Origin: an uncultured Eubacteriales bacterium
GTDB lineage: Bacteria > Bacillota > Clostridia > UMGS1883 > UMGS1540
Reading direction: 5' to 3'
Assembly: GCA_900552775.1 (NCBI GenBank)
Contig: USAP01000003.1
Span: forward strand, 1-31,754
Length of the DNA: 31,754 nucleotides
Shown here: piece after piece, positions 1-9,471 of the stretch
Position numbering within the stretch: position 1 is the stretch's first letter
Layout: each line of letters starts with the position of its first letter
The notes under the pieces: model-generated
Told to the model about the DNA's origin: nothing
Databases searched by the model: none
The model's input: only the letters and a program-made list of their open reading frames with translations
Position numbers and translations under genes: made by a program

Positions 1-74
1 CCTAAAACAGGTGGAAATAAATTTAAAAATGTTGTAAAATAATATTATAGTGTAGAAGTTGCTACATATTTCCA

Positions 75-103
75 TTGAAAAAGAGCTTGTTTTGAGTTAA
101 AAT
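75..103 (+). promoter_or_regulatory. Probable sigma-A promoter of the surface-protein cluster
   Basis: TTGAAA at 75-80 and TAAAAT at 98-103 are separated by 17 bp, a near-consensus vegetative promoter. It lies about 30 bp upstream of the first lyase gene. A short dyad, CTTGTT (86-91) and AACAAG (110-115), overlaps the -10 region and could be an operator, but that is only a guess. The first 74 bases of the window are AT-rich and show no gene. Confidence 0.55.
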
Positions 104-133
104 TAATATAACAAGCCGAAAGGGGACAGATTT

Positions 134-3100
134 ATGAGAAAGATTACAGCGCTGGTTTTGGCGGCATGCCTCAGCATCCCGTGGATAGGCTCTGCGGCAT
201 TTGCCGATGAAAGCAGTAACACTGTTGTTCTCAACACGTATTTTGAGGAGGACTTCAACAGTGTGGAAACAGGCGGCACGACTTCTTCGTTTGAAGAGTA
301 CGTTTTAGGCAGCAACAAGATTTATGTTGCCGAAAATCCGGATGCGGCAGACAAAAGCTTGTGCTTCGATTCTGTCGGAGCAAGCAGCAAAAGCTCTTGC
401 CGCGCGGTTTTAAACACCGGACGTGCCGAGGGAAGCATAGCCGTGGATTTTAAGGTTTGCCTGACGGGCGAGTCAAACGAATTCAGAATTTACGTTGTAA
501 GCTATACGGTGGGAGAAAAATATCTTGCAAAAATTATCGGCACAAATCTGATGACCCCATCGGGCAGCATTGTGGCGCCGCTGACGCCCGGTGTGTTTTA
601 TCCCGTTACGATTATAATACATACCGAGACGAGCACGGCGGACTATTATGTAAATAACCGCAAAAAAGTGAGCGGCGTTCAGTTTTTTGACAAAAACCTT
701 GAAGCGTTCGATTTGCTGAGATTTTATCAGTTTAATAACGATACGGCTCAGACGCGCACATATATAGACGACGTGAGAGTTTATGAAAGTGAAAGACCGG
801 CGTCGGAGTATTTGACGATGGGCAAAACGGTGAAGTATGAAATAAATCCCTCGTCATCGCCCCTGGCTTCGGATAGGATGACGGCTGACTATATGAACGG
901 CGCGGCCGCTCTGTATGTCAACAAAAACAAGATTTACAGCGGCGGAGAAGCCAAAGTTATAGATGAAGAAAATCCTTCCGCGGCGCCGTTTATTGAAAAC
1001 GGCAGAACGCTGGCGCCCGTAAGAGCCATAGCGGAAGCTCTTTCGGCAACCGTTACATGGGACGATGAAACGAAAACGGCTTCAATAAACTATGACGGCG
1101 GCACGGTAACGGTTACGGCATATAAAAAGTCGTTTACCGTAAACGGCGAAGAAAAAATGCTTGACGTTCCGGCAACGATAAAGGACGGAAGAATCTATCT
1201 GCCCGTAAGAGCCATAGCCGAGGCTATGGGCAAGAAGCTTACATATGATAAGAGCGGAATGGTAATTATTGCGGACCGCGAAAACTTCTTTGATTTCAAA
1301 AACGATATTCCGATTTTCAGAAACGTGGCAAGAAACCTTGTTTTCACGGATTATGACGGACAGGCGATTGTGAAAGCGGCGGCTTCAAAGGGGCATCCGC
1401 GTCTGCATGCAAACGCCGAAAAGCTTGCCGGGCTTAAAAGCTATGCGCTTTCCGATCCGCAGACTAAGAGATGGTCCGAATACATTATAAAAGCCGCCGA
1501 TGCATATATTGAAGATTTTACGCTTCTGACATATATGAAGGACGGAATTGTTTTAGACAAAACGGTAAATAAATTAAACAGGGAGGTTGAGGCTTTTTGT
1601 TATGCATATGCCGTAACCGGTGAGAAAAAATATGCGGAGTATTGCATAAAGGAGCTTGTTGCGGCGGCAGGACTGCCCGACTGGAATCCTTACAGATTTC
1701 TCGACCCCGCGTCAATGATGCGTTCAATGGCGCTCGGTTATGACTGGATGTACAATGAAATGACCGAGAGCGAGAGAAAGATTGTCCGCGACGGAATCGT
1801 AAAAAACGGTCTTAACGAAATTCTGACGGATCTAAACGGCACGCAAAGCGCAAGGTCTTACGTGTGGGCGCAGTCATCAAAGCCGGACAACTGGAACATA
1901 GTATGCAACAGCGGCGGTATTCAGGCGGCGCTTGCAATTGCTGAGGATGAGCCCGAGCTTTGCGCGGAGATTTTCGAAAAGGGCCTTAAGCTTCTTGAAA
2001 AAGCGGCTGTAATGTACGCCCCCGATGGCTCATGGTATGAAGGCCCCGGCTATTGGGGCTATGCCGGTCAGTATTTTTCAACCCTCATGTCTGCCCTTAA
2101 TTCCTCGTGCGATATGACGTTTGGTTTTATGGATATTCCGGGTATGAGTGAAACGGGATATTTCCCCATTGTGCAGGCAGGCCCCGGGGGAAGCTTTAAC
2201 GTAGGCGACGCCGAGGCTAACACGGGTGAAAATAAAAGAGATGTAATACTGTTTTTCTCGCGTTATTTTAATGACGCGGATTTACAGAAAATTGTTCTTA
2301 ATAATATGAACACCATGGGATTCGGAGGAACCATATATGCGGCGCTCTGGTACAACCCCGATTTAAAGACGGACAGAGACTTGGAGCTTGAGCGCGACTA
2401 TCATCTGCGCGATCTTGAAATATTTGTAATGCGTGACGACTGGAACAACGGCGACAACGCCATTTTCACGGGTATGCATGCAGGCAGGTCAAACGTTCCT
2501 CACGGACATATGGACGCGGGGCATTTCATAGTTGACGGCTACGGCTCGCGCTTTATCTGCTCCACTGGCTATGAGAGCGATTCGCCTTCAAGAAAATCAA
2601 AGCTTTACCGCTACAGGGCGGAGGGCTGCAACGTGCTTCAGATAGATCCCGATGAAACGCCGGGGCAGCGCCTTGCGGGAGTTTCGGTAATAGACAGATA
2701 CGATTCAAACAATTCGAGCGCATACGCCGTTACGGATCTTACGGATATGTACAAAACGGCAGAAAGCGTTGTAAGGGGAATCAAGCTTTACAATAACCGC
2801 AAGATGATAACCGTTCAGGATGAGATAAAGCTCAAAAAACCCGGTGATATTTGGTGGCAGGCCCACACAAGACGCGAAATACGGATAGCCGAAGACGGAA
2901 AGAGCGCAAGACTTGTCGGTACAAGCGGCATGGATCTTATAGTATCGCTTGCGTCCGATGTTCCGGCGACCTTCTCGGAGGCCGAGGCAAAGTCGATGGT
3001 GCCCGAGCTTCAGACGGATGACGATGTGGCTAAAAACAAGATATATAAAAAGCTTGTGCTGCACCTTGATAAAAAGGTGAAAGAAGCGGTAATATCTGTT

Positions 3101-3856
3101 AATATGCAGTTTGTGCCTTCCGTTGAAGGAATAGACGCAAATCTTGTAATCCCCGATGTTACTCCGATTGCGGACTGGAAACTTGACGATGAGAGCGAAA
3201 ATACACCGACTGTTACAAGCATCAAGGCAAATGGAAAAGAGTTTGAAGGGTTCAGAACATCTAACCTGTTGTACACTTATACTGCCGAAAAAGGAGAGGA
3301 TATTCCGGTTATAACGGCAGAGGGAAGAGGAAACGTTTCGGTTGAATACTGCAATACTGTTCCGCTTTATGTAAAGGTTACGGCGGAGAATGACGATAAA
3401 ACGCTTAAATCCGTATACTTTGTGAGAGTTGTGGAGGCAGCGGTCGAGGAGGCTATGGGCGAAAAGCTCGAGATTAAAGCGCATGATGCAAGCGATGAGC
3501 CCGAAGCCGTAAATAATGCGAAAAACTCATATGACGGAGATCTTTCCACGCGCTGGTCGGCACAGGGAATACCTTATATCACATACGATATAGGCGAGGT
3601 GCGCAAGATAACAAACGTAGGACTTGCAGTTTACCAGGAGAATAACGAAGGCAGAAAGCAGTATTTTGAAATACTCCTTTCAGAGGACGGCAGAAATTAC
3701 AAAAAGGTTTATGCCGGCGAAACAAGCGGAACAACGCTTGAGGAGGAAATATTCAAGTTTACTCCGACAAATGCACGTTATATAAGAATACAGTGCAACG
3801 GGACCTCCGTCGGCAACTGGAACTCGATAACAGAGTGCAGCATATACGGCGAATGA
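134..3856 (+). CDS. Secreted heparinase II/III-family polysaccharide lyase with copper-amine-oxidase-like and F5/8C domains
   Basis: This is an exported 1240-residue protein, probably a lyase that cleaves uronic-acid polysaccharide by beta-elimination. In order it shows a signal peptide (1-25, cleavage after AFA), a laminin-G-like segment (about 35-217), a copper-amine-oxidase-N-like stalk domain with two APVRAIAEA/LPVRAIAEA lobes (about 281-380), an alpha/alpha-toroid lyase domain, the heparinase II/III beta domain (about 760-950), a cadherin-like beta domain (about 1022-1108) and an F5/8 type C (discoidin) sugar-binding domain (about 1115-1240). Family hallmarks are present: DNWN at 585-588, WYEGPGYW at 634-641, HGHMDAGHF at 790-798 and a downstream YRYRAEGCN. 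The ATG follows AAAGGGG. The next gene starts 19 bp downstream, so co-transcription is likely. The lyase family call is firm; the substrate is not known. It is a paralogue of the gene at 16729. Confidence 0.88.
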   Translation: MRKITALVLAACLSIPWIGSAAFADESSNTVVLNTYFEEDFNSVETGGTTSSFEEYVLGSNKIYVAENPDAADKSLCFDSVGASSKSSCRAVLNTGRAEGSIAVDFKVCLTGESNEFRIYVVSYTVGEKYLAKIIGTNLMTPSGSIVAPLTPGVFYPVTIIIHTETSTADYYVNNRKKVSGVQFFDKNLEAFDLLRFYQFNNDTAQTRTYIDDVRVYESERPASEYLTMGKTVKYEINPSSSPLASDRMTADYMNGAAALYVNKNKIYSGGEAKVIDEENPSAAPFIENGRTLAPVRAIAEALSATVTWDDETKTASINYDGGTVTVTAYKKSFTVNGEEKMLDVPATIKDGRIYLPVRAIAEAMGKKLTYDKSGMVIIADRENFFDFKNDIPIFRNVARNLVFTDYDGQAIVKAAASKGHPRLHANAEKLAGLKSYALSDPQTKRWSEYIIKAADAYIEDFTLLTYMKDGIVLDKTVNKLNREVEAFCYAYAVTGEKKYAEYCIKELVAAAGLPDWNPYRFLDPASMMRSMALGYDWMYNEMTESERKIVRDGIVKNGLNEILTDLNGTQSARSYVWAQSSKPDNWNIVCNSGGIQAALAIAEDEPELCAEIFEKGLKLLEKAAVMYAPDGSWYEGPGYWGYAGQYFSTLMSALNSSCDMTFGFMDIPGMSETGYFPIVQAGPGGSFNVGDAEANTGENKRDVILFFSRYFNDADLQKIVLNNMNTMGFGGTIYAALWYNPDLKTDRDLELERDYHLRDLEIFVMRDDWNNGDNAIFTGMHAGRSNVPHGHMDAGHFIVDGYGSRFICSTGYESDSPSRKSKLYRYRAEGCNVLQIDPDETPGQRLAGVSVIDRYDSNNSSAYAVTDLTDMYKTAESVVRGIKLYNNRKMITVQDEIKLKKPGDIWWQAHTRREIRIAEDGKSARLVGTSGMDLIVSLASDVPATFSEAEAKSMVPELQTDDDVAKNKIYKKLVLHLDKKVKEAVISVNMQFVPSVEGIDANLVIPDVTPIADWKLDDESENTPTVTSIKANGKEFEGFRTSNLLYTYTAEKGEDIPVITAEGRGNVSVEYCNTVPLYVKVTAENDDKTLKSVYFVRVVEAAVEEAMGEKLEIKAHDASDEPEAVNNAKNSYDGDLSTRWSAQGIPYITYDIGEVRKITNVGLAVYQENNEGRKQYFEILLSEDGRNYKKVYAGETSGTTLEEEIFKFTPTNARYIRIQCNGTSVGNWNSITECSIYGE

Positions 3857-3875
3857 GACTTGAAAGGAGAAATAT

Positions 3876-6800
3876 ATGAAGCTTAGAAAAATTGTTTCAA
3901 TAACGGCTGCGGCGGCAATGCTCGCCGCAATGCCGCTTCCGTCTTTTGCGGCAACCGATATTATTAAATATGAAGACTTTGAAAATTACAGCGGAGGCTG
4001 GAAGGCGCAGGGCGCGTCAACGGAGATTGTCTTTGAGAAAACCGACAGGGGGCAGAGCGCAAAGCTCATAACCGAAGGCGGCGGCAAGGGACAGGAGCTT
4101 ATGAAATTTGTTTCCGTTCCCGAGAGCGCAAAGGCAATTGCATATCACGTTATGATAAAGTTTGAGGGGGAGGATGCGGAGCTCAGCTTTTATATGGGCG
4201 GCTCGGGAACCACCTGCCTTGCCGTACTTGAAAAAGGCGAAATAAAGATAGGATATACAAACAAAAAAGCGCCGCTTAAAATTCAAAACGGCATATGGTA
4301 CAGCTGCTTTGTGGAGCATGACAACGAAAGCGGCTTTACGAGATTTTCCGTAAGTGGAGCAAACGGTGATTATGCCGCAGTTTCGGGCAAAGTAAATCTC
4401 AAGCCCTCTCAGATGAACAGACTTGACGTGGTGTCGAATGCGCCTAAAAGCGCGTCGGCAGTGCGCTATGTCGATAACGTCGCTTTTTACGCGATTGACG
4501 ATGTGATTGAAGAATACGGAACACCGGGCACGGGCGATGAGCTTGCGCTTGTAAGCATTTCACCGTCTCTCGGAACATTGGACAAAAAAGCAAAAACGGT
4601 TGAGCTTACGTTTAATAAAGACATAACGGAAGAAAACATTGCCGGTATTAAGGCAACCATAAACAATGACGCATCGCTCATAGGCGAATGGCGCGCAGAA
4701 AACGGCAGGGCGGTCGCAGACCTCAATTTCACTCCCCAAAGCGACGCTTTATATTACTTTGAGTTTTCCGGCGTTGCGGACGGCGAAAAAACCGTCGGAG
4801 GGCGTACGTTCTGGATTACAAACCCGGATTATGCCATTTCGGGGTTAAAATACAACACTGCTGAGATAAAGCCCGGCGCGGCGGTAAGCTTTGAAGGAAG
4901 CTTTTACTCGTGGACGGAAAGCTTTGACAAGGCCTCGCTGCTGACAGTTGTGTATGATAAGGATAATACGGCGGTTTCGTTTTCGGCGGACGAAGGCATT
5001 GTGCCGAACGAAACGGGCGCCGCAGGTCATACAAACGTTTCGGTGCCCTCCGCAGACGGCGAGTACAGGATTGTTTCGTATATCTGGGACAGCTTATACG
5101 GCATGAAAACCTTAAACGCGCCCGTTGCTCTTTCAAGCGGACTTGCGGCTCCCGAGGGAGAAAAGTCCGAAAAAGCATTTAATACACCCAAAATAACTGA
5201 CGGAAAAACGTATTTAAGCGGAACAATTCCGGCGGCGGCAGACAAACGCATACAGGTTGAAGTTTTAAAGCCGGGTGTTACGGAAGACAGCGATTTTTCA
5301 AATCTTTCACCGACAGAGTTTGAGGAAACGTATCTTACTTTTTTTGAGGTGACCGCAAACAGCGAGGGCACATGGAGAACTCCCGATTTTGCAATCGGAG
5401 ATATATTGGGCGATTACAGCACAAGAATAAATTACGAAGGCTCGGGTGCCGCTCCGGTGTTTTACAAGAATGCTTTCAGATATATTTCGGTATCTTTCGC
5501 TCAAACGCTTGCAGAACTTGCGGATGGTGAAGACAGCGATGCGGCGGCTGATTTTATTCTGAAAAATATTTCTCTTATTGCCGACAGCAATTCCGATTAT
5601 GAGAAACTTGATGAGGAAGAGCTTAAAAATGCTGTTTTACGCGCGGTTGAGGAAAAGAAAAATATAGAAGGCGGAGCGTTTAAAACAGCAGCCGTGGTTA
5701 CAGACTATGTAAACCGCGCCATAATGCTTTCGCACATAAGTGCAAATAAAGAAAATGCGCAAAGCCTGCTTTACAAATATGCGCCGCTTTGCAATCTGGA
5801 AAGTGACTGCCCGCCCTTTAAGTATCTCAAAGACGTGGATAAATCGGCTTTCACCGGCGTGTCGGCGGATGCTGCAAAGCTCAGCATAACAGAGTGGACG
5901 GAAAAATACGGCATGAAGATTTTCAAATCCGCATGCGCAAACGTTTCAATAAACAGCGAGGTTGAAGGGATCCTTGACGCAACGCAGGAGTGGCTCGGAA
6001 TTGACTTGAGCGCATATAAAAAGCTTAAGGACAAAAAATCCGTAAATCTTGCGGTAATGAAATTCTCGAATGATACAAAGGAAGAATTCAAAAAGTATTT
6101 TGACAAGGCTGTAAAGAGCGCTGCAAGCAGCGATTCTTCAAAGGGCAATACGTCATCCGGCTCATCGGGCAGCAAACCCTCCGGTCCTTCGGGCTCGGCT
6201 GTGGTTTCACCGGCGGCAACACCCACACCTACACCTGTGCCCACAGCGGTACCGCGCCACGAGTTTTCGGATATGCAGAACTTTGATTGGGCAAAAGAAG
6301 CCGTTGAAGCTCTTTATGACGAGAAAATAGTAAGCGGCGTTGGAGACAACAAGTTTGAACCTTCAAGAGAAGTTACGCGTGAAGAATTTGTTAAAATGCT
6401 CGCGGAAGCGTTCAAAATTCCGCAGAGCGATGAAAAGATAAACTTTTCCGATGTTTCCGAAAGTGACTGGTTTGCGCCATACGTTTTTGCGGCTGTGGCT
6501 TTCGGAACGGTTCGCGGAATATCGGAAGATTTGTTCGGAACGGGAAAAAGCATAACGCGTGCCGACATGGCTGTTATGGCGTACCGCGCCGCAGGTCTTT
6601 CAAAGGCAGACGGCAAGACGTTTGCAGATGACGGCGAGATACCCGATTACGCAAAAGAAGCCGTTTACGCGTTAAATGCGGCAGGTATAATAAGCGGTAC
6701 GGGAGATAATAAATTCAGCCCCGCGGCAAGTGCAAACAGAGCCGAAGCGGCAAAAATAATTTATATGCTGAAAAACTTGAATGGAGGTAAAAGCGAATGA
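3876..6800 (+). CDS. Surface protein with laminin-G-like, Ig-like and three C-terminal SLH domains
   Basis: This exported 974-residue protein is attached to the cell wall by C-terminal SLH repeats, which in known cases bind pyruvylated secondary wall polymer. It shows a signal peptide (1-25, ending SFAA), a laminin-G-like domain (about 28-208) and a Big_5/SbsA-like Ig domain (about 222-318) with the usual ISPSLGTLDKKAKTVELTFN start. Next come the beta domain shared with other proteins of this cluster (about 345-425, VVYDKDN...YIWDSLYGMKTL) and an unassigned, partly helical region (about 430-745). A Ser/Gly/Pro linker ending TPTPTPVPTAVP (748-792) precedes SLH repeats at about 795-840, 855-906 and 915-966. 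The ribosome site is GAAAGGAG. The stop overlaps the start of the next SLH gene. Its role is probably scaffold or polysaccharide binding; no catalytic motif was seen. Confidence 0.85.
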   Translation: MKLRKIVSITAAAAMLAAMPLPSFAATDIIKYEDFENYSGGWKAQGASTEIVFEKTDRGQSAKLITEGGGKGQELMKFVSVPESAKAIAYHVMIKFEGEDAELSFYMGGSGTTCLAVLEKGEIKIGYTNKKAPLKIQNGIWYSCFVEHDNESGFTRFSVSGANGDYAAVSGKVNLKPSQMNRLDVVSNAPKSASAVRYVDNVAFYAIDDVIEEYGTPGTGDELALVSISPSLGTLDKKAKTVELTFNKDITEENIAGIKATINNDASLIGEWRAENGRAVADLNFTPQSDALYYFEFSGVADGEKTVGGRTFWITNPDYAISGLKYNTAEIKPGAAVSFEGSFYSWTESFDKASLLTVVYDKDNTAVSFSADEGIVPNETGAAGHTNVSVPSADGEYRIVSYIWDSLYGMKTLNAPVALSSGLAAPEGEKSEKAFNTPKITDGKTYLSGTIPAAADKRIQVEVLKPGVTEDSDFSNLSPTEFEETYLTFFEVTANSEGTWRTPDFAIGDILGDYSTRINYEGSGAAPVFYKNAFRYISVSFAQTLAELADGEDSDAAADFILKNISLIADSNSDYEKLDEEELKNAVLRAVEEKKNIEGGAFKTAAVVTDYVNRAIMLSHISANKENAQSLLYKYAPLCNLESDCPPFKYLKDVDKSAFTGVSADAAKLSITEWTEKYGMKIFKSACANVSINSEVEGILDATQEWLGIDLSAYKKLKDKKSVNLAVMKFSNDTKEEFKKYFDKAVKSAASSDSSKGNTSSGSSGSKPSGPSGSAVVSPAATPTPTPVPTAVPRHEFSDMQNFDWAKEAVEALYDEKIVSGVGDNKFEPSREVTREEFVKMLAEAFKIPQSDEKINFSDVSESDWFAPYVFAAVAFGTVRGISEDLFGTGKSITRADMAVMAYRAAGLSKADGKTFADDGEIPDYAKEAVYALNAAGIISGTGDNKFSPAASANRAEAAKIIYMLKNLNGGKSE

Positions 6801-9406
6801 AATTAAGAAAATCAGCGGCACTTTTGCTGGCAGCTTTCATGATATTTACGTTTTCGGGCGTTTCGGCGGCTGAGGCACAGTACCAAAAGGAATATAATCT
6901 TCTTTCAGATCTTAAGCTTTTGCCGGCAGACATGACTGTAAAATACATTCCGGCTCAGAATATTACAAGAGGCAGCTTTGCGGCTCTTCTTGTAAACGCT
7001 GTCGGATATGAAAAAACAGGTGCGGTGGCAGGAGATGTTTCTCCGTTTGCGGACGTTAAAACATCTGACGCAAACTACAAGGCTATAAGGCTTTGCTCCG
7101 ATTTCGGTATAGCAAGGGGAGACGGTGCAGGCAACTTTAATCCCGACCGCGCCGTAAGCGGTGCGGAAGCCGTTAAAATGATTATGTCCGCTTTGGGATA
7201 TGATGATTTGGCGGCAGCAGCCGGCGGCTACCCAACGGGTTATCTCGTGTATGCAACGGAGTGCAAAGTATTAAGCGGTGTTTCGTATAATAACGATGCT
7301 ACAATAACATACGGCACAGCCGTAAAGCTTATATACAATATGCTTTCGGCAAAGGCCTTGAAATCCGTTAAAAACGGTGACGGAATATATATAGATCTCG
7401 ATACTGATGAAACGGTGCTGAGTTTATATCACAATATCAAAAAATATTCCGGAACGGTTGAAGGCTTCGGCGGCGTGTCTTTAAAGGACAACGCTCCGGA
7501 AAAAGGCAAGGTTTTGATAGACGGCGTGTATTTTACCGCAGCGGGAGATTTTTCGGACTTTGTCGGTGCACAGGTTTATTACTATGTTGAAGGTGACGAC
7601 ACGGCTGTTGCCGCAGAACTCCGCGGCAGCGGCAAGGAAGAAATTGTTACAAGCGATGAAATAGTAAGCTTTTCCGGAAGAAAACTTACATACACGCGTG
7701 ACGGTGCGGAAAAAACAGCTTCCGTTTCGGCATCTACAGACGTTATATATAACGGCAGACCGGCAGGATCAAGCTTTAAGAGCAGCGATTTTGAAATTGA
7801 GAACGGTTATATCCGTCTTATAGACAACAACAGCGACAATGTTTTTGAAACGGTTCTCATATTTGCGGTTGATAACTATGTTGTTTCAAAAATTGATAAA
7901 ACAAACGGAATTATTTACGATAAATACGATTCAGCGAAGCTTATAAAAGTAAATGATTTTGAAAACGTTGATTTTGTCGATTCCTTCGGAAATGCAATAA
8001 CGTTTGACAGAGTTGCGGAGGACGATGTGATTTCCGCAATGATAAGCAAAGACGGAAAAAATGCTTTTCTCTATCTTTCGTATAAAGAGTTTTCGGGAAA
8101 AGTTGACGGTATCAGAACCGTGGGAGACAGCCTTTATTTTGAGATTGAAGGCGGAGAATACAAAGTTTGCAAAAACTGTATGGGGAGCGCGGAGACAATA
8201 AGCATCGGAACACAGGCTACGTTCTCTCTTGACTACTCGGGTTATATTGCCGATATCAGAGGGCTTACGGCAGTGAAAAAATGGGGATTCCTTGTAGATG
8301 CAAAGGAACAGAAATCTATTGCCGGCGGCGTTGACATTAAGATTTTTGACGAAAACGGCAAAATGAATATTTTGCCGGCGCATACAAACGTTATGTGCGA
8401 CGGTGAAAAACTTTCGGGCTCAGACCTTGTGTCAAAACTCAATTCTTTAAAGAGCACGCTTGTAATGTTCTCGGAGACAGACGACGAGATTTATGAGATA
8501 GACTCAGACTTTAAAGGCGAAAACGAAGAGGACTTCTCCGTATGCAAAATACTTGAAGGCACCGCTTCAATGCGCTGGAACAGATATCAGAATGTTTTGG
8601 GTCTTAAATATCCCATAAGCGACAGCGCCAAAATCTTCTCCGTTCCGCAGACGGCGAGCGACGACAATAACGATTATTCCGTTAAATCCGTAAGCTCGCT
8701 TTTGCAGGATAAGTTCTATACGCTCACGCTTTATACGCTGCGCGGTCAGGGCGGTCAGGCAAAGGCGGCGGTTATGTTTAACGAGCTTAAGCCTTCCGCA
8801 ATTTCAAACGGCAATATGAAGGCGGCTGTTATAGATTATGTTTCAAAGGGTATAGACGAGGAGGGCGAGACAACATACTCCGTCACCTGTCTCTATAACG
8901 GACAAAAGGTAACATACGGCGTTTCCAAAAAATCCGTTATTGAAAATCTTAAATCCGTTGCAGAGGGTAAGGAAAGCGAAACGCACACACTTGCACGCGG
9001 CGATGTTATAAGATTTGACCTTGACGATAAAAACAAAATAAGCGAAATAAAGCTTTATTATGAGAGAGAAACAAATGTCATTGTGAACAATATAGGCGTC
9101 GGCGAAGGCGACACCAATAACGACAGAAGCATGCTTGCCAATGCGTATGATTACGATGACGGGGTTTTGTATCTCACACAGGATGATCTCTCAGGCTCTG
9201 CGGTAAACATAGCGCAGAGCAGACTGGAGTCCATAAGACCCGGTCTCTATAATATCTATGTTCTTGAGAAGAAGAACGGAGAGCTTTCCGCACGCGTAGG
9301 TTCCGTTTCGGATATTTACGATTATAAAACCGTCGGTGCGGACTATTCAAAGCTTTTCATGTGGTCAAAATACGGTGACCCCGGTGTGCTTCTCGTTTTT
9401 AAATAA
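6797..9406 (+). CDS. Surface protein with N-terminal SLH domains and a long beta-rich region
   Basis: This 869-residue exported protein has a signal peptide (1-27) and three SLH-like repeats immediately after it: about 29-72 (divergent), 84-134 (FADVKTSDANYKAIRLCSDF) and 137-190. The remaining 680 residues are beta-rich and not assigned to a family. They contain many short aromatic/glycine stretches and an isolated VCKNC pair. The start ATG lies in an ATGA overlap with the upstream SLH gene and is preceded by GGAGGT, so the two are almost certainly translationally coupled. The N-terminal anchor is opposite in polarity to its upstream partner. It may be a structural S-layer component or the receptor portion of the polysaccharide apparatus; no enzymatic motif is visible. 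Confidence 0.82.
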   Translation: MKLRKSAALLLAAFMIFTFSGVSAAEAQYQKEYNLLSDLKLLPADMTVKYIPAQNITRGSFAALLVNAVGYEKTGAVAGDVSPFADVKTSDANYKAIRLCSDFGIARGDGAGNFNPDRAVSGAEAVKMIMSALGYDDLAAAAGGYPTGYLVYATECKVLSGVSYNNDATITYGTAVKLIYNMLSAKALKSVKNGDGIYIDLDTDETVLSLYHNIKKYSGTVEGFGGVSLKDNAPEKGKVLIDGVYFTAAGDFSDFVGAQVYYYVEGDDTAVAAELRGSGKEEIVTSDEIVSFSGRKLTYTRDGAEKTASVSASTDVIYNGRPAGSSFKSSDFEIENGYIRLIDNNSDNVFETVLIFAVDNYVVSKIDKTNGIIYDKYDSAKLIKVNDFENVDFVDSFGNAITFDRVAEDDVISAMISKDGKNAFLYLSYKEFSGKVDGIRTVGDSLYFEIEGGEYKVCKNCMGSAETISIGTQATFSLDYSGYIADIRGLTAVKKWGFLVDAKEQKSIAGGVDIKIFDENGKMNILPAHTNVMCDGEKLSGSDLVSKLNSLKSTLVMFSETDDEIYEIDSDFKGENEEDFSVCKILEGTASMRWNRYQNVLGLKYPISDSAKIFSVPQTASDDNNDYSVKSVSSLLQDKFYTLTLYTLRGQGGQAKAAVMFNELKPSAISNGNMKAAVIDYVSKGIDEEGETTYSVTCLYNGQKVTYGVSKKSVIENLKSVAEGKESETHTLARGDVIRFDLDDKNKISEIKLYYERETNVIVNNIGVGEGDTNNDRSMLANAYDYDDGVLYLTQDDLSGSAVNIAQSRLESIRPGLYNIYVLEKKNGELSARVGSVSDIYDYKTVGADYSKLFMWSKYGDPGVLLVFK

Positions 9407-9415
9407 TGTATCCTG

Positions 9416-9452
9416 TGAGCGGACGCTCAAAACATAAATTTTCACTTTATGT
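9416..9452 (+). other. Two small hairpins upstream of the first mosaic-protein gene
   Basis: TGAGC (9416-9420) pairs with GCTCA (9425-9429), and ACATAAA (9432-9438) pairs with TTTATGT (9446-9452), just ahead of the AAAGGATG ribosome site. There is no U-tract, so these are not terminators. They could stabilise or process the mRNA between the SLH genes and the mosaic genes. Function is not shown. Confidence 0.3.
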
Positions 9453-9471
9453 GACGAAAGGATGATTATGT

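Noticed and set aside
2705..3484. 259-codon open frame opposite the first lyase
   Set aside because: It is antisense to conserved lyase domains, has low-complexity composition and no family signal.
281..4000. Copper amine oxidase activity suggested by the domain name in the first lyase
   Set aside because: Only the N-terminal-type accessory domain is present. The catalytic amine-oxidase domain and its topaquinone Tyr motif are absent, so it is treated as a stalk or binding module.
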